DNA of 64,000 bases. Source: Oscarella lobularis. Taxonomy: Eukaryota > Porifera > Homoscleromorpha > Homosclerophorida > Oscarellidae. Numbering within the stretch: the stretch's first letter is position 1; every line of letters starts with the position of its first letter. The DNA lies in assembly GCF_947507565.1 (NCBI RefSeq), contig NC_089182.1, positions 1,798,001-1,862,000 on the forward strand, given 5' to 3'. Both the position numbers and the translations under genes were made by a program. The notes below the pieces were generated by a model that worked only from the letters and a program-made list of their open reading frames with translations, was not told the origin of the DNA and did not search any database. Shown piece after piece: positions 11,947 through 22,600 of the stretch.

Positions 11947-14061
11947 CTAAGGCAACGGCCCAACTTGACTAAGGTCAATTTGCCGAAATCCCAGTCGCAA
12001 AGCCGGTGAATTGGCCTTGAGTTCAAAATTGAGCGAGTGATATCGCTCCGGGTCGGCAAACATGGGATCGGCAACGACAGAATGAACGTCGCGACCGCTC
12101 TTCTGCCACTCGCTTAACGTATAGTTAAACGCACGAGATCCGCACATACGAGCCGTGCATCCACCAAAAACGCTGGCCCGACTCAAATCGCTCGCCGTGC
12201 TCCAGTACACATTTCGATCGAGCTCGTAGCTCCATCTCGGCGACCCCGTATCGTTCCAATTCCCGTCGAACAAAAGCGCCGACTCGTTCGATATCATAAC
12301 GATGTTATTTCGAAGCGCGAAACTATTCGGCAAGTCGGCTTGCGGCGACGTTCTCAGCGCGCCCGCATTGCGATCGGTCCACGACGACGCGTAGCCGTCG
12401 AGAAACATGTTGTTTTCGTACGTATTATTGACGCCGTAGTGCTGATTCTGCGGCGATCCGGTGAACCGAAAACAGACGTTGTCGCCGATGAAGAGACCGC
12501 TGCTGCCCTGATCTTGCGACACGCAATAGCCGCCCGTGTAGAACGCGTAGACGTCGTGACAGAGATTGTTCACGATGCGCGTCCCGTTGTCGATGCCGAG
12601 CGTATAGAAGCAGGCCATCGCGTCGCCCAGTTCGCGTCGTAGGCCGAGATTGTAGACGTGATTGTATCCGACGTAGTGTCCGCCGTTCGTCGTCGGGTTA
12701 AAGTTCCACGACCAACCGACGGAGATTCCCGTGTAGGAGAAGTAACTGACCTCGTTGTGCGACACGTTGACGTTGTAGGCGAACTGAATGAATATGCCCG
12801 TGCCGGACGGAAATACCCAACCGCCGTTTTTGATAGTGTTATTAAAGACGAGGATGTTCTGCACGGCGTCGTCGACGTCGGTCGACGAATCGTTGTTGCC
12901 GATTCGAATTCCTCCCGTGCCGAGATCTTCGACGAAGCACGATCGAACGACGACGTTTTGAGACGAGTCGTCGATCCACACGGCGTAGGGGCCGTGATTG
13001 AGAATGTGAAGTCCGTCGAGCGTGACGTTTTCCGCTTTACGGATTCGTATCGCCGCCGTCGTCTGCCATTCGGTCGACTGGTGATCGCACTTCTCCGTCT
13101 CGCCGCACGACCAGTCGCTGTACTGAATCGCCATGTCGGTCATGTGCGTGTTTTTGACACCGAACGCGTCGACGATTTGCGTCAGACGCGCGGCGACGAA
13201 ATCGAGACCGGGCACGTCTTCGCCGGACAGAGGCCAATATAAGACTTTTCGATTGGACTCGTCATAGTACCATTCGCCGGGACTGTCGAGTCCTTCGAAC
13301 GTATTATCGATGTAGTAGCGACCGCCCGACTCGGAATCGTGATTGGGCCAATGGCCGATCGGATACTCGGCCGGATTTGTGAAAATAACCGAAGAGTTTT
13401 CCGTCACGACGTTTCGGAGGTGATGCCGACTCGCCGTCCAGCCGTGATAGATGACGAATTCGACGTTTTTTTCATTTCGATACTGGCTCTTGACGTCATC
13501 ACCGTCGTAGACGAATCCGTAGCGAGCCCAGAGCGAGCAAGTGTCGATGTGTCCGCGATGTAATTCGCACAGAGGCGATTTCCATTTGTGGTAGTCTCCG
13601 AGGTTCGGCGTGCGAGCTCGCGTGCGACGTTCGCTATTGACGAAAAGTTGATTAAAGTGCGTCACGTTGGACGGCACCGTTGCCGTCCACAGAGGTCCGC
13701 CCGGTAGGCGTTCCCAATTCGTGATGGCCGTGCCGCCCGAGAGGACGACACCCGCTCCTCCGATCCATCGCACGGGAATGGGACCGGAATCCTCGGGCGT
13801 CAAACGCCAAGTTTCGGCGAGCTCGTATCGGCCTCTATCGATGCGAACGTCGATGCGATCCGCCTGGCCGAAGCACGAGAAATCAATCAGACAAGCTCGC
13901 ACGGCCGCCTGGGCTTCTTTGATTGTTGAAAAAATCGTTGTCTTGTCGTCGTTCCACCTAGAAGAGCTTACGCGATATTGCACGACTGTCTCCCCTTGCA
14001 ACAGCAACGGCGAGAGACTCAGGAGCAGAAAGGTGAGCATGTCTACGCCCTGCATGTGCAC
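11947..14061 (-). CDS. Secreted right-handed parallel beta-helix protein, GH141-like, intronless
   Basis: A single open frame of 704 codons with no intron. A signal peptide follows the start (MLTFLLLSLSPLLLQG); a second Met at residue 8 could be the true start. Residues about 40-160 match the N-terminal module of GH141-like enzymes: TIKEAQAAVRA, YELAETWRLTPEDSGPIPV, VVLSGGTAITNWERLPGG and FNQLFVNSERRTRARTPN. The rest shows beta-helix rungs rich in Asn and Gly, such as NVTLDGLHILNHGPYAVWI, VVVRSCFVEDLGTGGIRIG and NHVYNLG. Related proteins act on complex polysaccharides (fucosides, xylans); the activity here is inferred only. An intronless gene in a neighbourhood where nearly every other gene is split suggests horizontal transfer or retroposition. 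Confidence 0.85.
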   Translation of the reverse strand: MHMQGVDMLTFLLLSLSPLLLQGETVVQYRVSSSRWNDDKTTIFSTIKEAQAAVRACLIDFSCFGQADRIDVRIDRGRYELAETWRLTPEDSGPIPVRWIGGAGVVLSGGTAITNWERLPGGPLWTATVPSNVTHFNQLFVNSERRTRARTPNLGDYHKWKSPLCELHRGHIDTCSLWARYGFVYDGDDVKSQYRNEKNVEFVIYHGWTASRHHLRNVVTENSSVIFTNPAEYPIGHWPNHDSESGGRYYIDNTFEGLDSPGEWYYDESNRKVLYWPLSGEDVPGLDFVAARLTQIVDAFGVKNTHMTDMAIQYSDWSCGETEKCDHQSTEWQTTAAIRIRKAENVTLDGLHILNHGPYAVWIDDSSQNVVVRSCFVEDLGTGGIRIGNNDSSTDVDDAVQNILVFNNTIKNGGWVFPSGTGIFIQFAYNVNVSHNEVSYFSYTGISVGWSWNFNPTTNGGHYVGYNHVYNLGLRRELGDAMACFYTLGIDNGTRIVNNLCHDVYAFYTGGYCVSQDQGSSGLFIGDNVCFRFTGSPQNQHYGVNNTYENNMFLDGYASSWTDRNAGALRTSPQADLPNSFALRNNIVMISNESALLFDGNWNDTGSPRWSYELDRNVYWSTASDLSRASVFGGCTARMCGSRAFNYTLSEWQKSGRDVHSVVADPMFADPERYHSLNFELKANSPALRLGFRQIDLSQVGPLP

Positions 14062-14199
14062 GTGATATAGACATCAGAGAAATTCCGCCAATTGTAAATG
14101 TTCGCGCGCAAAGATGCAGGGCCTACGTTTTTTGGCAATACGAGAAAAACTACCGGTATTTACCTATTGAGATGTTTTATGAATTTCTCTTACCTATTG

Positions 14200-14636
14200 G
14201 AGCCGACCACCGCAGTTGTACGGGTGGAGCCCGTATAACGAAGGAGGGAGGCTCTCTCAAACGTGATCTTAGGGCCGGAAGTGTCTGTATGTATGTATGT
14301 ATGTACGTCTGTTCGGTACAGTATTGTGACGTGACATAGGAAAAACCCTTACTTTGTAAAGCGCATGCGTGAAATGGGGCCCAAAACGGTGACCCGAAAA
14401 AGGCGATTTACGGTGCGAATAAAGCGTTTTTTCTTTCAGAAACGAAAAAAATGCTTAGAAACCCTTATTTCCAATTGATCTGTGCTATTTTCCGTGTTAT
14501 AAATGCGCTGAGAAACCGAAACGACAGTTTTGATTGTCACGCTCTGACGTCACAATCAAAAGTATCCAGTCACATGTACAGTATATGGGTGGGTATGTAC
14601 GCGTGTACGGGTAACAGGAAATATGACCCGTACACA
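14200..14636 (+). repeat. Dispersed repeat, copy 1 (inverted relative to copy at 45162-45663)
   Basis: This stretch is near-identical to the reverse complement of 45162-45663. Shared blocks include GCCGACCACCGCAGTTGTAC, the GTATGTATGTATGTACGTCT run, AAAGCGCATGCG, the AAATGCGCTGAGAAACCGAA block and GTACGCGTGTACGGGTAAC. It contains the hairpin TTTTGATTGTCACGC...GACGTCACAATCAAAA. No ORF of note is present, so it looks like a non-autonomous mobile element. Its right end abuts the 3' tail of the retrotransposon. Confidence 0.8.
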
Positions 14637-17600
14637 TTCAGTTCAGTTCAGTTCACAGTTTTATTTTAATACGGAAATCCTTCAGCACGTGGGCCGATCT
14701 TCCAGGAAACCGTATACAGGGGAATGACAGCAAAAGGAGAAAAGAGAAAAATGACAATATTTACAACTATAACTATATAACCTCTAAATCAGTACACAGA
14801 GTTTTGATTGAAATAGTTCTTCAGGCCCAATTTAAAGATCGCGGGATCATTACTCCCTCTTATGATTGCCGGAAGCGAATTCCATAGAGTTTGAGCCCGA
14901 AAGAATGGAGAACGACGAAGTGCCTCGGTGCGTGGTCGGATGACGTTGACCCCAGAAGCACTGAGACGAGTGGCGGCACCGGTGCGCTGAATACGCCCAA
15001 TTTTCGCCGCGAGAACAGAAGCTGTGGCGGAGTTGCACAAGCAGCGGTAACTCAACATTCCTAGTTGAGTAGCATACCTTGTGCGAATTGGATTGAGACG
15101 AAATAGATCGAGAAGTGCTGCTACTCCTCCAACAGAGGCCGTAGAATCGTCATAACGCAAACCAGCCAGACAACGGAGATACCTCTTTTCTATCTGTGCT
15201 AAGCGGCTGATTACGCCAGCTGATCCGTCCGCCCAAACGGCAGCCCCGTAGTCAAGGTCCGGTTGAATGACTGAGCGAACAAACGCTAGTCGAGCTGCGT
15301 TGGATAACAGACGATGACATCGGTAAAGAACACCAATTTTTCGGCCAACCTTCCTAATGACGTTGTCCATCTGCGGTTTCCACGATAGACGACTATCAAT
15401 CAAAACCCCGAGGTATCTCACGTGAGGTGAAGGCGACAGAATGACATTATTGACCGAAACCGTATAGATCGACGTGTCTTCAGTATCACGAAACTTGGGA
15501 AAAAGCAGAAAAGCCGATTTTTGACCATTGAGAGCCATCAGATTCTCAGAGTACCATGAAGTCACACTATTAATATCTTGTTGTAGTTGAGTAACCGCTC
15601 CCTCAAAAGTTTCGTTGCTGGAATAAAGACAGGCATCATCTGCGTAAAGGATTAGAGACGATTGAGAAGAGACGACCGAGGTGATGTTCCGGGTGAAGAA
15701 ATTGAATAAAAGAGGACCTAATTTTGAACCTTGAGGCACTCCTCTCCTAACTGGCGACAAGTTCGAAGCAGTAGAGCCGACCGAGACAAATTGTCGACGA
15801 TCCAAGAGGTAAGAAGAGAGCCATGCCAGGACCTTTCCCTTCACTCCACACGATGACAGACCTCGGAGAAGTAAACTGTGATCGACTGTGTCAAAGGCCT
15901 TCTTAACATCAAGAAAGACAGCCGCCGAGCGAAGACCTGCGTCCTTGCCAGACAAAAGATCTTGAGTCAAACAAACCATCGCATCTTGAGTTGACCGAGA
16001 TTTTCGAAAGCCAAATTGGCAGTCAGGAATAAGAAGGTGCTTGTCGAAGTAGCCACATAAAGATTGAAAGACAAAATGTTCCAATATTTTTGAGACAATT
16101 GGCAGCAACGATACCGGGCGAAAATTCTTGGGATCAAGTCTTGAACCCGATTTGAAAATGGGAACAACCTTGGCACACTTCCACTCATCTGGAAATACCC
16201 CAGATTGGAGAGAAGTATTAAAAAGGCTTGCCAATGATGGTGAAATTGCAGACGCTCCCATTTTTAAAAATTTCCCATCAATTCCATCATGACCCGAGGC
16301 TTTGTTGACGTCAATTCTTCTAAGGAGGTCCGAGACCTCATCTGATGACACTAAGGGGAAGTTGAATAAAATTGAAGAATTAACGTCATCAGCTTGAGAA
16401 TGCGTTTCAAGAGAATCTTCTTCTAGTAGGCCACGAGGCCGACGCTCTGAGCTCTGTGACATACCAACTACTGATGCGAATTGATCACATAATTCACCAG
16501 CAGAAGGGAGCTGATCAGACACAACTTTACGTCGTCCCGTGATGCAATTGATGGTAGACCAAAACCGAGCGGGATTGTGACTAAGAAGTGTCAATTTCTC
16601 AATGAAAAAGTTCTCCTTAGCCGCTCGTAAGCGATACTTGATTACATTTCTTTGTTTCTTGTACTTTTCATTGAAAAACCGCCTTTCCTCCAAAGGGCGC
16701 TTTCTAGAAATTGAGGCTTTTCGATAGAAATTTCTTTGTCTGATGTCAACAATGATTTGTTTAGTCATCCAAGGAAGAGAAGAGTGTTTGCGCCGGCGTG
16801 ACGAGGATAAAGGAAAGTGACGATTTACCACGTCCAAGAATAATGACTTCCACGTGTCCCATTGATCATTAACATCAGTGAAGGATGATATCACAGACCA
16901 AGGGACATGATAAAGATCTTCAATAAAGTCCAAGGCAGACGAGTCACTTCGAGGCTTGCGAGAAAAACGAGGAGGACGAGACGATGAAAGATGCACCTTT
17001 CTGGCGACACAGATAAGGTTATGATCACTGATACCCGATGCATCAATAGACGCAGGTGCTGTAAAGGAACTTGGCATCGATGACAAAGCTACGTCCAGAA
17101 GAGATGACGTAGACGAAGTGACGCGAGTAGGAGAAGTAATTAAATTCTTTAGTTGGAGGAGATCAAGGCAATCTGAGACTTGCGTTGAAGTCTTCGAGGA
17201 GCTCGAGAGATCGACATTTATATCCCCCATCAGCAAAACATCTGAGAACGAAGCTGAGTAGATGTGATCTAACATTGAAGAAAGAGAGTCGATGAAGATG
17301 GAGACACTACTTGACGGAGGACGATAAATTGCTCCCACAATACTCTTCAATTTTCCAGGAAGGCGTATTTCCGCAAGAATCACTTCTAGATTTTGTAGTG
17401 AATCCGGAGCTGGAAGTGATGAAGAACAAAGTTTGCTTGAGACATATAAACAGACGCCTCCGCCATGACGTGAGCGATCATTTCTGAAAAGCTCAAATCC
17501 CTCGACACAAAGAAAATTATTAGAGATGGAGTCATCCAGCTTTGTTTCAGAGAGTGCCAGAACATCCACTGAACAACGTCGTAGAATGAGTCGAATCCAG

Positions 17601-18490
17601 TCCAGTTTGGCAATAAGACTGTTGATATTGAGATGTGCAAAGATGACACCAGAGTTTGAGCAGTGATAGGACCGAAGAGAAGTGATAGGCTCCCCATATT
17701 GAGTTAGATTCGAAGGGTCCAAGAGCAAAGACGTGTCATTATCCAATGCGGAAATCATGACTGAATCAGTCGATGTGGAACTCAAATTGTCATCAAGTAT
17801 GATGGAGTCTAATGACGACGATTCATCCGAATGAAGATTCAAATTTGTGAATGGAAGAGCACAACGGGAACACTCCCATTCTAGAGAATCTGATTCAGAG
17901 CAGAGATAAGTGTAATCAGAAGGTGGCAGACGTTCACATTTAGAGTGATACCAACGTTGACAGAAATCACAAAGAATACTCTCTTGATCAGATCTAACCG
18001 ATTTACTGCACCAACCACACGGATATTTCACAGGGCCCGGGTTAAGCTCAACATCCCCACAAAGGAAGAGAAGTAGTAGCAAAAAACCCTGGCAAATTTC
18101 ACGATTGAAATACACGACAGAAGAATATAGACGAGAGTCAATCTTGAATTTGAATTGAAAACGATGACGAGCCATCATGATTTTGTAATTGAAACGATGA
18201 CGAACCAATATGGCCCAATAATTAATCTTCAAAGAGAATCTGAAAACCATTACGTAATCACGCGGGTAAAATACGGGAAGAATCGACGAAGTTAGAAAAT
18301 TTTTTGAAAACTTGACGAAAATTCAGGAAAAAACGATGATTTCGGAAAACGAGAATAACGATGATCATGTTTTTCACTAATTCGAGAAATATTTACAAGT
18401 GAGAAGATTGCCAAAAACGTGAGAAGAGAGAGCAAAATTTCAAACTGACGGTTGATCATCCGGTCCTCCTCAAATATACAGAGCACATTA
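14637..18490 (-). mobile_element. APE-type non-LTR retrotransposon (CR1/L2-like) with 3' pentanucleotide tail
   Basis: The element runs on the minus strand. Its 3' end carries a short tandem tail (CTGAACTGAACTGAA in the sense direction) instead of a poly-A run, typical of CR1/L2-type elements. It has one long uninterrupted ORF (14789-18250). The 5' boundary is not sharp: the interval 18251-18490 may be the 5' UTR. No clear target-site duplication was found. The intact ORF suggests recent insertion. Confidence 0.8.
14789..18250 (-). CDS. Retrotransposon polyprotein: 2A-like motif, PHD finger, APE endonuclease, reverse transcriptase
   Basis: 1153 codons with no stop. Order of parts: a basic N-terminal tail; a hydrophobic stretch GFLLLLLFLC at residues 55-64; the 2A-like motif GDVELNPGP at residues 65-73 (18032-18058); a PHD-type zinc finger (CGWC, CDFC, WYHSKC, then CSRC); an APE endonuclease from about residue 205 (FAHLNINSL, ALSETKLDD, RHGGGVCLY, GDINVDL, ISDHNLI); and a reverse transcriptase (KCAKVVPIFKSG, FRPVSLLPIVSKILE, QFGFRKSRST, AVFLDVKKAFDTVDH, GVPQGSKLGPLLFN, and the catalytic YADD at 15635-15646). 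The motif would make ribosomes skip between G72 and P73, freeing a short hydrophobic leader from the PHD-EN-RT product. That activity is inferred from the conserved motif. Confidence 0.9.
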   Translation of the reverse strand: MVFRFSLKINYWAILVRHRFNYKIMMARHRFQFKFKIDSRLYSSVVYFNREICQGFLLLLLFLCGDVELNPGPVKYPCGWCSKSVRSDQESILCDFCQRWYHSKCERLPPSDYTYLCSESDSLEWECSRCALPFTNLNLHSDESSSLDSIILDDNLSSTSTDSVMISALDNDTSLLLDPSNLTQYGEPITSLRSYHCSNSGVIFAHLNINSLIAKLDWIRLILRRCSVDVLALSETKLDDSISNNFLCVEGFELFRNDRSRHGGGVCLYVSSKLCSSSLPAPDSLQNLEVILAEIRLPGKLKSIVGAIYRPPSSSVSIFIDSLSSMLDHIYSASFSDVLLMGDINVDLSSSSKTSTQVSDCLDLLQLKNLITSPTRVTSSTSSLLDVALSSMPSSFTAPASIDASGISDHNLICVARKVHLSSSRPPRFSRKPRSDSSALDFIEDLYHVPWSVISSFTDVNDQWDTWKSLFLDVVNRHFPLSSSRRRKHSSLPWMTKQIIVDIRQRNFYRKASISRKRPLEERRFFNEKYKKQRNVIKYRLRAAKENFFIEKLTLLSHNPARFWSTINCITGRRKVVSDQLPSAGELCDQFASVVGMSQSSERRPRGLLEEDSLETHSQADDVNSSILFNFPLVSSDEVSDLLRRIDVNKASGHDGIDGKFLKMGASAISPSLASLFNTSLQSGVFPDEWKCAKVVPIFKSGSRLDPKNFRPVSLLPIVSKILEHFVFQSLCGYFDKHLLIPDCQFGFRKSRSTQDAMVCLTQDLLSGKDAGLRSAAVFLDVKKAFDTVDHSLLLRGLSSCGVKGKVLAWLSSYLLDRRQFVSVGSTASNLSPVRRGVPQGSKLGPLLFNFFTRNITSVVSSQSSLILYADDACLYSSNETFEGAVTQLQQDINSVTSWYSENLMALNGQKSAFLLFPKFRDTEDTSIYTVSVNNVILSPSPHVRYLGVLIDSRLSWKPQMDNVIRKVGRKIGVLYRCHRLLSNAARLAFVRSVIQPDLDYGAAVWADGSAGVISRLAQIEKRYLRCLAGLRYDDSTASVGGVAALLDLFRLNPIRTRYATQLGMLSYRCLCNSATASVLAAKIGRIQRTGAATRLSASGVNVIRPRTEALRRSPFFRAQTLWNSLPAIIRGSNDPAIFKLGLKNYFNQNSVY

Positions 18491-18495
18491 TCAAA

Positions 18496-19216
18496 TACAG
18501 TACAGTGCGTGCCAGCAGCTCGTGCCAGCATAAATGGCCAAACGGGACTTTTAGTAGCGCGCGAGGAATTCAGAGCGTAGTTTACATTTGGCGTAGTTTT
18601 GACGTTTGATCGTCACATCAAGGATTTCCAATGAAGTCTAGCATTTCTATTTACGTCTATTTTGTAAGAAAACGGTTTTGATTTCACCGCAGACAACGTT
18701 TCTATACGTTTTGCTAAGAACACAGAAAAGTTCGTTTTTTTCCAGTTTCAAACAACATATGACGGCTTTCATAAACTCGTCTGTCACTTTATACCATTTT
18801 CTAAAACTTCATTATCTTTGATTTTCAATACAGTAATTCGGTGGAAAGAAACGGATGTCACGTGACGTAAATAGAAATGCATTTTTTCCGTTAGGGATCA
18901 AGTTAGAAAGAAACTCACTCTATAAATGGCTTCTCACGTGCATTGTTTAGAAATTTATTATCGGCGAATTTGAAAATGTTCTTTCCTTTACAAAATTTGC
19001 TATTTCAGAAACTTTTTTATTCGCGCGCTAAACTTGCAAAAAATTTAAATCTTTGGGAGTACGTCCCACAAAAATCAAACTGACATCCCTGTTTAAAATA
19101 GGCATTAGAGTGATTTTCGTTGACACACAGTGACACTGTATGTCTTGCAGCGAGTGATCTACAGTGATCTTAGCGCGCGTTTTGTGGCCATTTATGCTGG
19201 CACGCACTGTACTGTA
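18496..19216. mobile_element. Tc1/mariner-style non-autonomous element (MITE) with terminal inverted repeats
   Basis: The left end (18496 onward) reads TACAGTACAGTGCGTGCCAG and the right end (to 19216) is its reverse complement. The match continues through ATAAATGGCCA and, after a divergent patch, GCGCGC. The left repeat has a 13-bp internal duplication around GTGCCAGC. TA at both ends and the CAGT start fit Tc1/mariner insertion at TA. The interior holds a 17-bp perfect inverted repeat (18641-18657 and 18864-18880). No transposase ORF is present. Confidence 0.75.
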
Positions 19217-19629
19217 CGTCAGAAAAGCGCCTAATTAGGAAAACACAGCAATCATGCAAGTACTGTATTTACAGTATGTAGGTAGGACTGAGCTGTACTA
19301 GTAGTAGCTAACGGCTGTAATGACAACGTGAATATGTGACAGCATAAAAACTATGACGTCACACTATGTTATGCACTCGCGTACGGTAAGCGGTGGGAGG
19401 CTCTGCATGATGGCAACACGGTGAACACCGGGCCATCATTCTCTAGTTCAATATTGACGGCAAGTCTATACTACATAAAAAGTTTTTCGTTGCAGTTGTC
19501 TAAAAATTTGCGTCGTCGTTTATTCATCAGAAATTTGTCAAGTCCCGGCTCAACCGGACGTCAGCGTCCCGTATTAGCATTCCACGCCGTCCTCGGAGGG
19601 AAGAGAAAGCGTGGCGGCATTCTCGTCGA
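19217..19629. other. Region upstream of the dystrophin gene
   Basis: About 410 bp of non-coding sequence between the MITE and the first dystrophin exon. It contains scattered CAGTA-type motifs and TGACGTCA-like sites. It may be promoter and 5' UTR. An ORF starting near 19421 has no recognisable protein similarity. Confidence 0.4.
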
Positions 19630-22600
19630 ATGCCTGGCATCGAAGGTGAGCGGTTAATAATCCAAACGCGACAGCGTTGGCATGCAGATGTCATTCGGCT
19701 CTTAGAACCTTCGTCGAATCTCTTTCTTTAGAAAGCGACAAATCCTCGGGTCACGACACCATGGACGGCTGGGAACGAGCCGAAACTAACACGGGAATTC
19801 CCTACTACATCAAGTAAGCCCCCGAAACGCTTCGTCGAACGCGCAGAGAGCCGCTAGTCGTCGCACGCCGCTCGTCTTCCTACGGAACTGCCCCTCCCCC
19901 CCTTCTAATTCTCCCGCGACGCTCTCCTTCCCTTCGCGCTCACCCATTCGATTTCGTATCGCAGCGATATCGAAAAGAAAACGCAATGGGATCACCCGCT
20001 ACTAAAGAAACTCGACAAAGAGCTCGGTAAGCGATCGCAACGACAGAAAGGGGGCGTTTTTCCTAACATCCCCCCACCGACAGAGGATCTCGATCGAATA
20101 CGCTTCATCGCCTACAAAACGGCGATGAAACTGCGCGCCGTGCAAAAATTCGTTCGAAGTAAGAAACGAAAAGATGATCGTACGCGAAAAAAGAGAGAAA
20201 CGTTCTTGGTTTCAGTGTCCCTAGTGAAGTTGCGCGCGGTAAAGGAAGTTCTATCGACGGTCGATCGCGAGACGATCGACGTGCGAGACGCCCACGATCT
20301 CGTCGCTAAAGTATATCAGTTGAACAAGGACGGTACGTGGGGCGGCGTCGACGACGCGCACGTCGACTTGTGCGCCGAACTCATGCTCAATTGGCTGCTA
20401 AACGTCTACGATCAGTAAATACGGGGAGTCGACCCGGCGCGCCGATGACTGAGAACCGCGTTGTTCTAGTGGACGAACGGGAAAAATAAGGACGCAGTCG
20501 TTGAAAGTCGGCTTGACTCTCCTGTCGCAGGCGACGCTCAACGATAAGTATTTATGTGAGTGCGAGTACTCCTAGATTCATTATTCAAAGGAAATGCTTT
20601 CGGTTTGCGCGTTTTTTCTCCTACGTTCTAGATTTATTTCTCGAGCACGGCGACGGAAAGGGACGAATCAGTCGCGAATCGGTTGGCCACCTGATGATGG
20701 ACATGCTTCTGGTTAGTATTCATTCCGCAGACGCCTACAGTATCCTATCTAAGGCGTTTCTCTTCCCCCTCCCCGAAGATTCCTCGACAGCTCGTCAAGG
20801 CGGAGAGCCAAGCGTTCGGCGGCGGCAACGTCGATCCCATTGTCCAGAGCTGCTTCGATTACGCGCGAGCGCGACCGGGAATCGAGCAGGTCACCTATAA
20901 TCAGTTCACCGCCTGGCTTTTGGCCGAGCCGCAGGCAATCGTCTGGTTGCCGACGATGCATCGATTGAGCGCCGCTGAATCCGGTGAGAGACAAACAAGG
21001 GAGATGTCATAAATGGGGCGTTCTCTATATTGTTTTCTCCCCACAGTGAAGCACGACGTGAAGTGCAATGAATGCAAGACGTATCCCATGGTGGGATTCA
21101 GGTCAGGCGGGTGTCCTTTTCCCCCCTTATGTTTCCTCGTCATCTTGAAGAATTCGGCTCTAGGTTTCGGTCTATGAAGCATCTCAATTTGGACTTGTGT
21201 CAGGTGCGCGACAGTTCCTCTTCTCACGCCTAAGCAGGGTGCATTTTTCGACTCGTAGAGCTGCTTCTTTTCCGGTTGCGGTATGAAGAATAACATGAAG
21301 AATGCGAGATACTTCCAGGAGTACTGCGTTCCGGTGCGTTCATGACCTCATATTTTACATACCGTATACATATGTATATATATATATATATATATTTTGC
21401 GCTACTAGACGTCGTCTGGCGAAGACGTGAAGGACTTCGCTCGCGTCCTGCGAAATAAACTCACGAAGAAGCATCGTAGCAAAAAGGCGAAATTTATTCC
21501 CATAGCAGCGTCCGATCACTTGGATCAATCTGGGTACGTAATAAGAGTGCTAGGACGCAATAGGAATTTGTCTCTTGATCATCTATAGAGGTTCTGCCGC
21601 TACTCCCCGATCGACTAAGTCGTCCAGCGAAGTCCATTCAGAAATAGGGGATCTGTCTTTGAGGTGAAGTACGAGTGTGAAATTGTTCTCGTTAATTAAA
21701 CGTACTTTATTAGATTGAGGGAATTGGAGGAGACGCCGCCGCTGAGAAAACCCGAGGGGTTTGTTGGATGCAACAACATTGTTTATATATAAATAGTTCT
21801 AACTGTTGTTTTAGCGATGAAGAACATGCTCTGATACTCCATTATGCCAAGAGGTTAGTTGATTAATTGATTGACGGTTTGGACGGATCGAAAGTTCTGT
21901 GGCTTTTTTTTAGTCTCGCTGGAGAAACACCTCGCGCCGCAGACGTAGGTGTACGCTGTTCTTTTAGGACAGAACTTTTCTCTGCACGTCCTCTTTCTAG
22001 ACTGCCGAAAGTGCGGCTGAGACGACGAAGCAGATATCCGACTTGGAGGGAAACATTCAAACGTTAGAGGACGACAAGCGGTGAGAAGAAGAAGTCACTC
22101 GGACTACAATACAATGTAATTCTTCTTTCAGATATCTTCAAGACGAGCTGCATCAGTTGAGGCAGCAAGCGGCGGCCGCCGCCGCCGAAGAGGAAAGAGA
22201 GAGACATCTGGTCACGTCGGAACAGGATGCAGAAACGCGCAAGCGTTACGACAAATTGAGAAGAGACAAGGAACGTCTGGAAGCTCGTATTGACGTCGTG
22301 GAGGAACACAATCGACAGCTCATGGCTCAGCTTCAAAGGCTCAGGCACATCCTTCAGGAGGTACAGTCGAACGAGCAAGCCATTTGAGGTTTCTAATTAG
22401 CTTCTGATCTGACAGCAACAAGATCGTCAGAGTTCTATTGGCAGCGTGTCAGGTAATCCGGTATTGGTGCTTTCTCTCTTCCTTTTTTTTAACGTTAGTC
22501 TTCAAAGGCCATCGTAGTGCCGTTGTTGAACGACAGCCTGCTTCGGCTGTGGAGCACGCGCAATTTGCCGGCTCTAGCAGCATCACTGGAAACGAAGAGA

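Noticed and set aside
12340-13563. Plus-strand ORFs of 74-194 codons opposite the beta-helix gene
   Set aside because: They are low-complexity Val/Arg/Asp shadows of a well-supported minus-strand coding region.
15967-17697. Shorter minus-strand ORFs inside the retrotransposon
   Set aside because: They overlap the long RT ORF in other frames and show no domain.
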